DNA of 64,000 bases from Salvelinus alpinus. Lineage: Eukaryota > Chordata > Actinopteri > Salmoniformes > Salmonidae. The DNA lies in contig NC_092100.1 of the NCBI RefSeq assembly GCF_045679555.1, forward strand, positions 37,310,865-37,374,864. Reading direction: 5' to 3'. This document shows, one piece after another, positions 35,791 through 47,110 of the stretch (positions are counted from its first letter, which is position 1; the number at the start of each line of letters is the position of its first letter). Both the position numbers and the translations under genes were made by a program. A model generated the notes under the pieces. That model was not told where the DNA came from. It ran no database searches and saw only the letters and a list, made by a program, of their open reading frames with translations.

Positions 35791-37122
35791 GTGACGACCA
35801 TCCCAATCTGTCTGCTGAGTTCTTTATCTTTGCTCTTGTTTTCCTTAATAGGATGTCGGTGGGCGGAGCCGGGAGTGTCGTCAGCGAAATGTAAATCTGT
35901 ACCATGTAAATCTGCTAAAACCCTATTATGCACATTCCTCTGGGGCCGAAGAGTGGGAGTCCGCAGAGGACGGTAAACCTGTACTTTTGGCCGGTACTGT
36001 TACATCGCTGGGTTCTTAATTTTGTCATGCTAGGTCCATGCATGGTGAGGAGGATCTCCCTGGTCCCGACGGTTGTGTACTTCAAGGTAGATTGAAAAAT
36101 TCAGACACTGGATGTTTTGGACAGCCTTCTCACTCATCTACCTGCTGATAGTCGAGTTGGTCGGTCGGATACTGAGATTTCCAGTTTTGTTTTCTGATAC
36201 ACCTACACATACAAACTTAATAAAACACGATATTGACATTGGGGATGCTGACCCCATCCGTCAGCGGATCTATAGAGTTTCTTCAGAGAAATGGCGTTGT
36301 CTCGATGCTGAGATCAGGTACATGCTGGAGAGTGATATTGCAGAGCCTTCTTTATCCAGCTGGGCTTCTCCCTGTATCTTGGTCAGTAAACGGGATGGGA
36401 CAAACATATTTTGTACGGACTACCGTAAGGTAACAGTGTCACTAAGCCAGATTAATTTCCTCTTCCTCGGATGGAAGACTGCATTGATCAGGTCAGAGCA
36501 GCAAAGTTCGTGAGCAAGTTTGACCTGTTAAAGGGCTATTGGCAGGTGCCACTGACGAGTAGGGCACATGAAATCTCTGCCTTTATTACACCCTCTGGTC
36601 TGTACTCGTATTCAGTTATGAGTGGCCTGCGTAATGCACCTGCCACTTTTCAGCGCCTTATGAATAGGGTTGTCTTCGGTCTGGTCAAGTGCGCTGTTTA
36701 TCTGGACGATGTAGTGGTTTATGCAGATATTTGGGAGGAGCATCTGTCCCGTATTCAAGCCTTGTTCGACTGCGGGTCGCCTCATTATCAATCTGGCTAA
36801 GTGTGAGTTTGCTCAGGCGACCGTTACGTACCTTGGTAAGGTGGTTGGACAGGGTGAAGTGCATCTTGTTTGGGCTAAAGTGGTAGTTATTGATGCTTTT
36901 CCACCACCAACTACTAAAAAGGAACTTATGCATTTCTTGGGAATGATTGGTTATTACCGTAGTTTCTGTAGGAACTTCTCTACCGTAGTCACTCCCCTGC
37001 TGTCCTCGTTTATCTTTCCTCTTAAAGGTTGGCTGGAGCAGTGGGGTAGCGTTAACCAGGGCAGTATTTTGTTTGTGTTTATGTTTGGTTGGTGTGGTGT
37101 TCCCGCTGCGCTTTTAATGTGA
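35791..37122 (+). pseudogene. Ty3/gypsy LTR retrotransposon pol fragment
   Basis: TGTGACGACC at 35791 resembles an LTR start. The pol region follows in three frames: 36112-36513 has HDIDIGDADPIRQRIYRVS, WASPCILVSKRDGT and CTDYRKV; 36471-36800 has KFVSKFDLLKGYWQVPLT, FITPSGLYSYSVMSGLRNAP, ATFQRLMN and YLDDVVVYAD; 36721-37122 has LAKCEFAQATVTYLGKVVG and HFLGMIGYYRSFCRNFS. These are the reverse transcriptase and start of RNase H of a gypsy polymerase, with the YLDD active site intact. Two frameshifts and absence of gag, protease and integrase make it a relic. Confidence 0.85.
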
Positions 37123-37639
37123 CGAAATAGCCTAATAGTCTATCAACATTTTAAGCTAAACGTTCTGATCTGTTACATTTTCAAGTCATCATTAGAGTCG
37201 CATCATGCAGCCTTACACTGTATTAAAAATCCAAACATATAGCCCAACGTTTGTAGAACAACTAAAGTTACATTAATAAGTCTAAATTAAGCATATAGGA
37301 CCTCCTTTTTTTGTTAAACACTAATAACTGTAAATGAAGCATATATGAGTACCTATTTCTGTGTTAAACTCCCTCAAATTATTTGGAGAAAATATCCTTT
37401 CTACAGTGGCTTGCGAAAGTATTCACCCCCTTGGCATTTTTCCCAATTTTGCAGCCTTTCAACCTGGAATTAAAATAGATTTTTGGGGTTTTTGTATAAT
37501 TTGAATTACACAACATGCCTATCACTTTGAAGATGCAACATATTTTTTCTTGTGAAACAAACAAGAAATAAGACAAAAAATCTGATAACTTGAGCGTGCA
37601 TAACTATTCACCCCCCCCCCCCCAAAGTCAATACTTTGT

Positions 37640-38529
37640 AGATAAGTCTCTTGGGGTATGTCTCTATAAGCTTGGCACATCTACTTTGGATTTTTGCCCA
37701 TTCTTCAAGGTAAAACAACTCCAGCTCCTTCAAGTTGGATGGGTTCCGCTGGTGTACAGCAATCTTTAAATAAAGTCATACCAAAGATCCTCAATTGGAT
37801 TGAGGTCTGGGCTTTGACTAGACCATTCCAAGACATTTAAAGGTTTCCCCTTAAACCACTCAAGTGTCGCTTTAGCAGTGCTTTGGGTCATTGTCCTGCT
37901 GGAAGGTGAACCTCTGTCCCAGTCTCAAATCTCTAGAGGACTGAAACATCATTCCTTTAATTCTGACCAGTTTCCCAGTCCCTGCCGATGAAAAACATCT
38001 CCACAGCATGATGCTGCCACCACAATGCTTCACTGTGGGCATGGTGTTCTCGGGGTGATGAGAGGTTTTGGGTTTGCGCCAGACATAGTGTTTTCCTTGA
38101 TGGCCAAAAAGCTCAATTTTAGTCTCATCTGACTAGAGTACCTTCTTCCATATGTTTGGGGAGTCTCCCACATGCCTTTTTTTCTGGCCACTCTTCCATA
38201 AAGCCCAGCTCTGTGGAGTGTACGGCTTAAAGTGGTCCTATGGACAGATACTCCAATCTCCGCTGTGGAGCTTTGCAGCTCCTTCAGGGTTATCTTTGGT
38301 CTCTTTGTTGCCTCAGATTATTGCCCTCCTTGCCTGGTCCGTGAGTTTTGGTGGGCGGCCCTCTCTCGGCAGGTTTATTTTGGTGCCATATTCTTTCCAT
38401 TTTTGAACAATGGATTCAATGGTGCTCTGTGGGATGTTCAAAGTTTCTGATATTTTTATAACCCAACCCTGATCTGTACTTCTCCACAACTTTGTCCCTG
38501 ACCTGTTTGGAGAACTCCTTGGTCTTCAT
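37640..38529 (-). pseudogene. Tc1-like transposase pseudogene
   Basis: The minus strand starts at 38529 with MKTKEFSKQVRDKVVEKYRS, followed by frameshifts through the paired-like DNA-binding part. Further on, [49 protein letters not shown] and [11 protein letters not shown] are readable. The first two catalytic aspartates remain. The tryptophan of VLWSDE is a TAG stop and more shifts follow, so no protein can be made. Confidence 0.85.
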
Positions 38530-38585
38530 GGTGCCCCTTGCTTAGTGGTTGTGCAGACTCTGGGGCCTTTCAGAACAGGTGTACA

Positions 38586-38586
<1 letters not shown>

Positions 38587-38660
<74 letters not shown>
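38587..38660. repeat. (TA)n microsatellite in the Tc1-like element
   Basis: 74 bp of uninterrupted TA. Confidence 0.97.
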
Positions 38661-38661
<1 letters not shown>

Positions 38662-39333
38662 TGAGATCATGTGACAGATCATGTGACACTTAAATAAAGT
38701 CCACCTGTGTGCAATCTAACTAATTATGTGACTTCTGAAGCTAATTGTTTGCACCAGATCTTATTTAGAGGCTTCTTAGCAAAGGGGTGAATACATATGC
38801 ACGCACCACTTTTCCGTTTTGAATTTCTTTTACTTTTTTGAAACAAGTTCTTTTTTTTATTTCACTTCACCAATTTGGACTATTTTGTGTATGTCCATTA
38901 CATGAAATCCAAATAAAAATACATTTAAATTACAGGTTTTAATGCAACAAAATAGAAAAACTGCCAAGGGGGATGAATAATTTTGCAAGGCACTGTATTA
39001 TATTTAGCTTTGTTCAATTGTATTCTTCATACTATTTAATAATATTTTTAAAATGTCACAGAATTCTAAGCAAATCTTGTCTGCTAAATTAACTAGCGTA
39101 GCTCACAGCCATTTGGCATAGCCAGATCAGAGGATCTTATTCTGTTCTTCTGAAATAGAATACATTTTCTTCAGATCATGCTTCTTCAGACCTGTCTAAA
39201 ATAAATCATGGATTTATTGTGAAGGTGTAGGCTATATTACATAGATTTATTTGACATTTTAAAATGTAGATGTTCCAAAGGTCTGCATCAGTGTGTGTGG
39301 AGATATTAAATGTGTTTATGTTAAATAACAGTC

Positions 39334-41545
39334 AAATCAAATCAAATTTTATTTGTCACATACACCGGTGTAGACCTTACAATGAAATGCTTACTTACAA
39401 GCCCTTAACCAACAATGCAGTTAAGAAAAAAATATAGAAATATAACAAATAACTAAGGAGCAACAATAAAATAACAGTAGAGAGGCTATATACAGGGGGT
39501 TCCGGTACAGAGGGTTCCGGTACAGAGTCAATGGGCAGGGGCACTGGTTAGGTGAGTTAATGGAGGTTATATGTACATGTAGGTAGAGGTAAAGTGACTA
39601 TGCATAGATAATAAACAGAGAGTAGCAGCAGCGTAAAAATGGGAGGTAGGGTAGGGACAATGTAAATAGTCCGGGTTGACATTTGATTAACTGTTCAAGA
39701 GTCTTATGCCTTGGGGGTAGAAGCTGTGAAGCTGTGAAGAAGTCTTTTGACCTAGACTTGGCACTCTGGTACCACTTGCTGTGCGGTAGCAGAGAGAACA
39801 GTCTATGACTAGGGTGGCTGGAGTCCTTGGCAGTTTTTTGGGCCTTCCTCTGACACCGCCTGGTATATAGGTCCTGGATGGCTGGAAGCTTGGCCCCAGT
39901 GATGTACTGAGCCCTATGTACTGGGCCTATGTACTGGGCCTTGCGGTCGTAGGCCGCTAGGCCCAGTACATAGGTGGCAGGTGCCATTCCACTTATTGAT
40001 GAAGCCAGTGACTGATGTGGTGTACTCCCCAATTCCATCGGAAGAATCACAGAACATATTAGAGTCTGTGCTAGTAAAACAGTCCTGTAGCTTAGAATCT
40101 GCGTCCTCTGACCAGTGCAGGTGCCATTCCAGGTGGTGATGCAACCAGTCAGGATGCTCTCAATGGTGCAGCTGTAGAACGTTTTTAGGATCTGAGGACC
40201 CATGTCAAAACGTTTCTGTCTCCTGAGGGGAAATTGGCATTGTTTTGCCAACTTCACAATTGTCCTGGTGTGTTTAAACCATGATAGTTTGTTGGTGATG
40301 TGGACTCCAAGGAACTTGAAGCTCTCAACCTGCCCCACTACAGCCCCACCGATGAGAATGGGGGCGTGCTGGGTTCTCCTTTTTCTGTAGTCCACAATCA
40401 TCTCCTTTGTCTTGATCACATTGAGGGAGAGGTTGTTATCCTGGCACCACACTGCCAGGTCTCTGACCTCCTAACTATAGGCTGTCTCATTGTTGTCAGT
40501 GGTCAGGCCCACCACTGTGGTTTTGTCAGCAAACTTAATGATGGTGTTGGAGTCGTGCTTGACCATGCAGTCATGGTGAACAGGGAGTACAGTAAGGGAC
40601 TGAGCATGCACCCCTGAGGGGCCCCTGTGTTAAGAATCAGCGTGGCAGATGTGCTGTTACCTACCCTTAGCCCCTGGGGGCGCCCATCAGGAAGACCAGG
40701 ATCCAGTTTCAGAGGAGGTGTTTAGTCCCAGGGTCCTTAGCTTAGTGATGAGCTTTGAGGGCACTATTGTGTTGAACGTTGAGCTGTAGTCAATGAATAG
40801 CATTCTCACATAGGTGTTCCTTTTGTCCAGATGGGAAAGGGCAGTGTGGAGTGCAATAGAGATTACATCATCTGTGGATCTGTTGGGGCGGTATGCAAAT
40901 TGGAATGGTTCTAGGGTTTCTGGGATAATGGTGTTGAGCCATGACCAGCCTTTCAAAGCAGTTCATGGCTACAGACGTGAGTGCTACGGGTCGGTAGTCA
41001 TTTAGGCAGGTTGCCTTTGTGTACTTGGGCGCAGGGACTATGGTGGTCTGCTTGAAACATGTTTGTTTTACAGACTCGGTCAGGGACAGGTTGAAAATGT
41101 CAGTGAAGACACTTGGTCAGCGCATGCTCGGAGTACACGTCCTGGTAATCCATCTGGCCCTGCGGCCTTGTGAATGTTGACCTGTTTAAAGGTCTTACTC
41201 ACATCGGCTACGGAGAGCGTGATCACACAGTCGTCCAGAACAGCTGAAGCTCTCATGTATGCTTCAGTGTTACTTGCCTCGAAGCGAGCATAGAAGTTAT
41301 TTTGCTCGTCTGGTAGTTCCGTGTCACTGGGCAGCTCACGGCTCTGCTTCCCTTTGTAGTCCGTAATAGTTCGCAAGCCCTGCCACATCCGTTGAGCGTC
41401 GGAGCCAGTGTAGAATGATTCAATCTTAGTCCTGTATTGACGCTTTGCCTGTTTGATGGTTCGTCGGAGGGCAAAGCAGGATTCCTTATAAGCGTCCGAG
41501 TTAGAGTCCCATCTTCTTGAAAGCGGCAGCTCTACCATTTAGCTC
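39334..41545 (-). mobile_element. LINE, 5'-truncated, with internal rearrangement
   Basis: The minus-strand 3' end is (ATTTG)n-like (plus strand CAAATCAAATCAAATTTTAT + TTGTC at 39335-39358), the usual L2/CR1-group tail. Coding sequence extends to about 41545. A foldback and a 124-bp internal duplicate lie at 39911-40131. No clear target duplication was found. Confidence 0.8.
39598..41538 (-). pseudogene. LINE ORF2 remnant (linker, reverse transcriptase, C-terminus)
   Basis: Minus-strand pieces: 41538-41080 with DAYKESCFALRRTIKQAKRQ, RMWQGLRTITDYKGK, VADVSKTFKQVNIHKAAGP + DG; 40956-40687 with [20 protein letters not shown] and [13 protein letters not shown] (motif A; AFN reduced to TFN, aspartate of FIDYSSAF kept); 40452-39598 with WCQDNNLSLNVIKTKEMIVD and ESFKFLGVHITNKLSW, then DLYTRRCQRKAQKTAKD and SSHPSHRLFSLLP. 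Motifs B and C are not in any long open frame. The last piece is open only because the internal duplicate keeps phase. Confidence 0.8.
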
Positions 41546-42429
41546 AGTGCGGATGTTGCCTGTAATCTATGGCTTCTGGTTGGGGTATGGACGTAAGGTC
41601 ACTGTGGGGACAACGTCATCGATGCACTTATTGATGAAGCCAGTGACTGATGTGGTGTACTCCCCAATGCCATCGGAAGAATCCCGGAACATATTAGAGT
41701 CTGTGCTAGTAAAACAGTCCTGTAGCTTAGAATCTGCGTCCTCTGACCACTTCCTTATTGAGAGAGTAACTGGTACTTCCTTGACAGTACATACTGTCAG
41801 TTGAAAGCTAAGCTAGCTAGCTAGCTAAGGTGTCGGCAGTAGTGACAGATCTGATGTGCGAGAGAGAGACAGTGTAGCCTGAAGTACAATTTTTGTTTCC
41901 CCGCTGATGATATGTTACCATAGCTTTTGTGTGAAGGAAAATCATCCGATTGAATAGCCTACTGTAGCTTCATTCATAATATATATACTGTAGCTAGCTA
42001 GCTAGTTTGTAATTCGTTCATGATTTCAGAATAGGGGAGGGTTTTGATAGTGCTGATAAGATAGTGCCGCGAAAACCTGATGTGATGTGTTACAAGCTAG
42101 CATCCACCGAACCGATGTGAAAGTGCTCCGTTGCCGTTTCATCCTACGTTTAGATTAAAAACGATATTAATACTCTGAATTTTGCAATAATACTATACAT
42201 ACAGATTATGAAAGCAAAGACGTTGTGTTGTTAAAACCAGTTGAAAGCCCCAAACTATGCAACATTACCAGTTATTGTTTATGGCCATCTCTGACGATGT
42301 CAGAGAAAAAACAAGCAATCCGAAAAACAAGCAATCCGGGAAAAAAAATACAAAAAAAACAACAAATCCATGTAAAATGTAATGATATCATAAAACTGCC
42401 AGGATAAAAAAAACACACATTGCTTTTTT
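41546..42429. other. non-coding stretch, includes source-like LINE sequence
   Basis: 41560-41760 is further LINE linker sequence on the minus strand, including the stretch duplicated at 39991-40113. TAGC repeats at 41808-41826 and 41993-42006. Otherwise no gene. Confidence 0.5.
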
Positions 42430-42612
42430 TTTCTTGAACTAGGCAAGTCAGTTAAGAACAAATTCTTATTTATAATGACGGCCTAGGAACAGTGGGTTTA
42501 CTGCATTGTTCAAGGGAAGAACAACATATTTTTACCTTGTCAGCTCTGGGATTCAATCTAGCAACCTTTCAGTTACTGGCCAAACGCTCTAACCACTAGG
42601 CTACCTGCCTTC
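42430..42612 (-). mobile_element. HpaI-type tRNA-derived SINE
   Basis: On the minus strand: AGGTAGCCTAGTGGTTAGAG + CG (A box), AACTGAAAGGTTGCTAGATT + GAAT (B box region), CACTGTTCCTAGGCCGTCAT and AAGAATTTGTTCTTAACTGA. The last block resembles the 3' tail of the RSg-1-like LINE at 31390-31440. The hallmark GTTAAC-type site of the family is altered here. Confidence 0.85.
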
Positions 42613-42823
42613 AATATAATAGGCCTAAGGGAGGGCTTGGGTTTTGAACAGATGAAACAGAAAATAAGCAATTTTTACAGGTTACATATAACTTCTAAAT
42701 ACAATCTTCACCGGTATTCACAAAGGTTCTCATCTCTCGTTTCATGATGGGCATGGACACGTAGCCTACATCATAGAGGGGGTTTCATGCATGTTCAAAA
42801 CGAGACCTGCATAGAAAAAAGTA

Positions 42824-43170
42824 TGTGTGCCTGCCCACAATACATAGATAAATGTGTGCCTGCCCACAATACATAGATAAATGTGTGCCTGCCCACAATA
42901 CATAGATAAATGTGTGCCTGCCCACAATACATGGATAAATGTGTGCCTGCCCACAATACATAGATAAATGTGTGCCTGCCCACAATACATAGATAAATGT
43001 GTGCCTGCCCACAATACATAGATAAATGTGTGCCTGCCCACAATACATAGATAAATGTGTGCCTGCCCACAATACATAGATAAATGTGTGCCTGCCCACA
43101 ATACATAGATAAATGTGTGCCTGCCCACAATACATAGATAAATGTGTGCCTGCCCACAATACATAGATAA
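42824..43170. repeat. 29-bp minisatellite, about 12 units
   Basis: Unit ACATAGATAAATGTGTGCCT + GCCCACAAT repeated with almost no divergence (one ACATGG variant at about 42930). Because 29 is not a multiple of three and the unit lacks minus-strand stops, all three minus frames stay open and show a 29-residue periodic peptide. This is a repeat artefact. Confidence 0.95.
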
Positions 43171-44375
43171 AAAGGGGATGTCAGCTCACTGTTTTACTCC
43201 TCTCAAAACTTTATATTTTAAATCAACTTTGAGGATTAAGATTTATTTCCAAGGGTCTCAGGAGCGAAACCCATTATCGACAGTGTTGACTACTTTGCAA
43301 TTGCATTGGGCAGACGAAAAAAGCCTTAATTGAGAGTAGGGGAGGCTATGCTTGGTTTTTAATCAAATAAAACTAAATGAGGAAAAACATTACATTTTTA
43401 TGTTTCTAAATACGAAGTATTTAGGCACCAAAAGCACATTAGGCTACTCTTGTTCCATGCACATATGGGCACTGTGCATCATGGCTGAATAAGCTGAGTT
43501 TACGCTGTCAAATTTCATATCATAACCATACCGCTAAAACCAGCTTTTGGTTGGTCTTAAGTTTCCCTATCAGAGCTGCCTGAAATTAGCACTTTGGATC
43601 ATGTTTTTAAGAACTCACCTCAAACATTTCTACCCCGCCCATCTGAATGCAAGTGAGCTGATATAACCAGTAAATAGCTAAACCTGGTGTTGGGGCTGGA
43701 AAATGGCAGTGCGACAGTTTTTATATGACAAAATTGCAAACTAACATGCGTTTGACACCAGCACTATCTTAATGCCAGCAGGAAACAGAGCCCTAGGAAT
43801 GATTTTAGAACGGCCGGGGATCCTTTATAGGACTAGAGGGGGGCAGGAATGAAGCCATCATGGGATAAATGATGATGCAATAATTATGACGGTTTGAATT
43901 TAGAAAACTCCTTTCTTCAGTGACATCACAATAGCCTAGTTTTGGCAGGATTATGCAATAGTAACCATGCCATTCCAAACACAAAAAACAGGAAAATAAA
44001 CAAATATACAAAACAGCGGAATATAAAGTGGATAATACCATGTGGGAGGACAATGCGCTTCTTTTTGAGCCTAAAATTAAGAAAATCAGTCCAAGATTGT
44101 AGGAGATCCTCCTGCAATTTAGAATCCTTAGCCTATTTTTATTTTATTTATTTAACCTTTATTTAACCCTAATATCATATATATTTGGCGTTGTTCATGA
44201 TGTGTCTTTGATAGCTCTCTCTATGCAGCTATACCACACCACTGATTAATCCTTCAGTGTACTTAGTGTACCCCTAAATTTTACCACTGATCATCATGCC
44301 TGTCTCAATATAACTGCTAAAGTTCCTCAACCCTGCTTTCATAGTGATTTTAGAGAATTTGAATATATACAGCCA
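43171..44375. other. non-coding stretch
   Basis: No supported gene. An A/T-rich run TTTATTTATTTAACCTTTAT + TTAAC at 44138-44170 looks like an isolated LINE/SINE 3' tail on the minus strand. Confidence 0.4.
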
Positions 44376-44613
44376 TTTACATTTACATTTAAGTCATTTA
44401 GCAGACGCTCTTATCCAGAGTGACTTACAAATTGGTGCATTCACCTTATGATATCCAGTGGAACAACCACTTTACAATAGTGCATCTAACTCTTTTAAGG
44501 GGGGGGGGGGGGGGGGGTTAGAAGGATTACTTTATCCTATCCTAGGTATTCCTTAAAGAGGTGGGGTTTCAGGTGTCTCCGGAAGGTGGTGATTGACTCC
44601 GCTGACCTGCCCT
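44376..44613 (-). mobile_element. L2-like LINE 3' end (minus)
   Basis: Contains the tail stem-loop complement (GCAGACGCTCTTATCCAGAG) and a G18 run at 44501-44518, and ends inside the coding region (TCCGGAAGGTGGTGATTGAC + TCCGC). It matches the 3' end of the plus-strand copy at 51360-51600. Heavily 5'-truncated. Confidence 0.88.
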
Positions 44614-45357
44614 TGTTGATCACTGTGAACTTACTGTAGCAGTAGAGGACCCATGTCACTTTATATCATACTGCATATAACCTTGGCGTGGGTGTCTTCT
44701 CTCTGTATTTCTTGGTATGTAGAGGAGGATGAGGAGGCTGAGGAGGGATGAGTGGATTGGAGAAGGAAGGGGAAGAGAGTGGTAATCAATGAGAAGTCTT
44801 GGATTTGGGAAACCCTTTTCATGTTTGGTAATCAGCTGATAGCAGGGAAGTCACTGGAGGAGAAAGGGGAGGAAAGGAGGATTTTTTTTTGAGAAAGACT
44901 GGTTTGGGAAGAGAGTTGCCTGAAAGAGTGCAAGAGTGGAGTGAAGGAATTATGGGCAAGGGGCTGAGTGGAAAGAAAAAGTAGAGAACAGTAAAACAGA
45001 TCAACTTGATGCAATAGCTGTACAATGTAAAATAAAGTGTTAAGGATCTGAACATACATAAACACTTTTCTGTAACACATTTTTAACGTGTCAATGCATT
45101 TAGAATTTCAATGAAAATGTGCCCGTGTTTAGATTGTAAACACCAGAACATGTTTATTCGCGGTAATACTTTTTAAATACATAAACACATTTATTCAGCA
45201 CAAGGCATTTAGGTTTAAAACACTACTGTAGGGTGAAAAACCATAGTTGCATATTTCCCAGCATGCCTTTCTAGTGAATGTTTGTTAGTGACAGAGATAC
45301 GGTAGTTGCATTAAAAAACTCTTATATCAGAATCCTTCACCAAGTGACTGTCTAAGT
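44614..45357. other. non-coding stretch
   Basis: GA-rich sequence at 44715-44780 and 44850-44900. No recognised gene or repeat. Confidence 0.4.
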
Positions 45358-46513
45358 CAGTGGTCACCAACCCTTTCTGAGTCAAGATCACTTTCGCAGT
45401 CAAAAAGCAAGCTGAAATCTACTGCTCAGAGTTTTTTTTTACATTAACCTCACACAAACAGTTTTGTAGGAACAAGGTTTGGGAAGTAGGCCTAATACAT
45501 TAACACAGCATACTGGCTATAGGATTGGCCTGCCAATATTGTTAATCAAACCATATCATATTTCAAAACTCGATCTTTGATAACAAACTAGACATTTTTT
45601 TGCACTTGTGAGGCACTGAGCATGAATTGAAATAATTATCTTTTTTATTTTACTGACTGATGGTACCTGCGTCTGATGGTCAACGAGGTCAAATCACGAC
45701 GTTATTGATCTTCAGGTCGAAAAGTCGGAGATTTCGAAAGATGCCCGAGTTTCCGACTTGGAATTCCGAGTTGGATGACCGTTCAAAACTATTTTTCCCA
45801 ACCGCCTCTCACGGTCGCTGCTCTCTCTTTCCTTTCCTCCAGAGAAAGGGGACACAGTCTTCCACCTGATGGCGAAACTCGAGTCGCACCACATCTGCCT
45901 CATGCACAAATCCATGTTGTTCCTATGACCAGAGAAAGTTAAATATTCCTTACTGTTAAAATCGACACAACAAGCTGCTAATAATAATTAAACACAGAGC
46001 TATCGATAATTGGCTACTCATTCATTGCAGCTGCAGCCCAAGCGGAAGTACGGAGAATGAATAAAAACAGTGACAGTGCTGAATTTAAACATGAACTCAT
46101 TCATAAAAACAGCAGCTCTTTGCTGTATTCGTCCTCTGTGGTCATGGTTTTAAAAGTTATTAAATCTTACGTAGGCTAGTAGCCTATTAAACTTGGCTGT
46201 GGCCAGGGTCATGGAAGCTCTGTAGCCACGGTGATTTGAGCTATCCGATTGGGCAGCGCAGTAGGTGCACTCGATTAGTCACAGATTTTACGGTCAGCTG
46301 GGTAGGCAGAGTTTTCTCATGGGAACATTTTGCTTAACTGGTGCGGAGGACTTTTGAATCAGGTGCACCTACCGGCAACAGCTCAACAAGATTTTTAAAA
46401 AGAAGCGCAAGCCTTTATCGTTCGCTGGCTTTTCTACAGAAATATTTGGTGATCGACTAGGAATGCCTTGAAGATCGACCAGTCGATCGCGATCAATCGG
46501 TTGGCGACCACTG
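45358..46513. mobile_element. non-autonomous hAT element
   Basis: Ends CAGTGGTCACCAACC and GGTTGGCGACCACTG are inverted repeats, flanked by a perfect 8-bp duplication GTCTAAGT (45350-45357 and 46514-46521). The 8-bp duplication and CAG..CTG ends define hAT. No transposase frame is visible in 1,156 bp. The interior holds TCGGAGATTTCG, CGAGTTTCCGACTTGGAATT and a GATCGACCAGTCGATCGCGA + TC block near the right end. Confidence 0.9.
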
Positions 46514-46521
46514 GTCTAAGT

Positions 46522-47110
46522 GAATGTGTATCAATTAAAAGTAAAGCTTTTATGACCATATATTATTCACTTCATAAGGCCTTTAGTTATGCCCTAGTTG
46601 TCATTGACATTGTGGTCTGAAAAATCCTGGCTGATGAGCCACATCAGACCTGCAATTCACAACACGATGGTTTGTCAATTGATTAGTAATTCCTGTAGGA
46701 ATCCAGCCAGAGGGAAGATATCCAACAATTGGACTAGTTTATCACCCACATCCTGCACTCAGAATGACTGCTACAGTGGATTAGTTTAGTAAAATGTAAG
46801 TTATTTGTCTTTGTTTAGTATAAGATCAATTAATAAGTCAACGTGCATGAGAAAACATAGATTTTAAAACAAACTTTTAACAAAGCATGCTGGGAAATAT
46901 GATAATGAGGCCCCTCCCAAGTCTTTTTCACTCTGAGCGATAATGGGAAACTAAACACTAGTGTTTAAAATCTGAACACTTAGGATAAATAGGTGTTCTC
47001 CCGGTTGGAAAAAGCTGACTATCATGTTTAATCTTGCATTCTAAATGCCTGTGTTTAAGATGAGAACACTTAATGGCAAATCGAAATGCCTAATCTTTAA
47101 TAATATGTTC
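46522..47110. other. non-coding stretch
   Basis: Unique-looking AT-rich sequence with repeated short phrases such as AAACACTAGTGTTTAAAATC and TGTTTAAGATGAGAACACTT. No gene. Confidence 0.4.

Larger units (their letters stand above)
37404..38995 (-). mobile_element. Tc1-like transposon, both ends present
   Basis: Left end CAGTGGCTTGCGAAAGTATT, right end ATTTTGCAAGGCACTG, both flanked by TA (37402-37403, 38996-38997). CACCCCCTTGG near the left and CCAAGGGGGATG near the right pair. Poly-C at 37610-37623 and a 74-bp (TA)n at 38587-38660 lie inside. Confidence 0.9.

Noticed and set aside
42766..43164. Three overlapping 120-132-residue periodic frames on the minus strand
   Set aside because: They arise because the 29-bp satellite unit has no stop; no start context, domain or splice support.
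42824..43170. CRISPR-like array of direct repeats
   Set aside because: Units are contiguous with no unique spacers, and the genome is eukaryotic.
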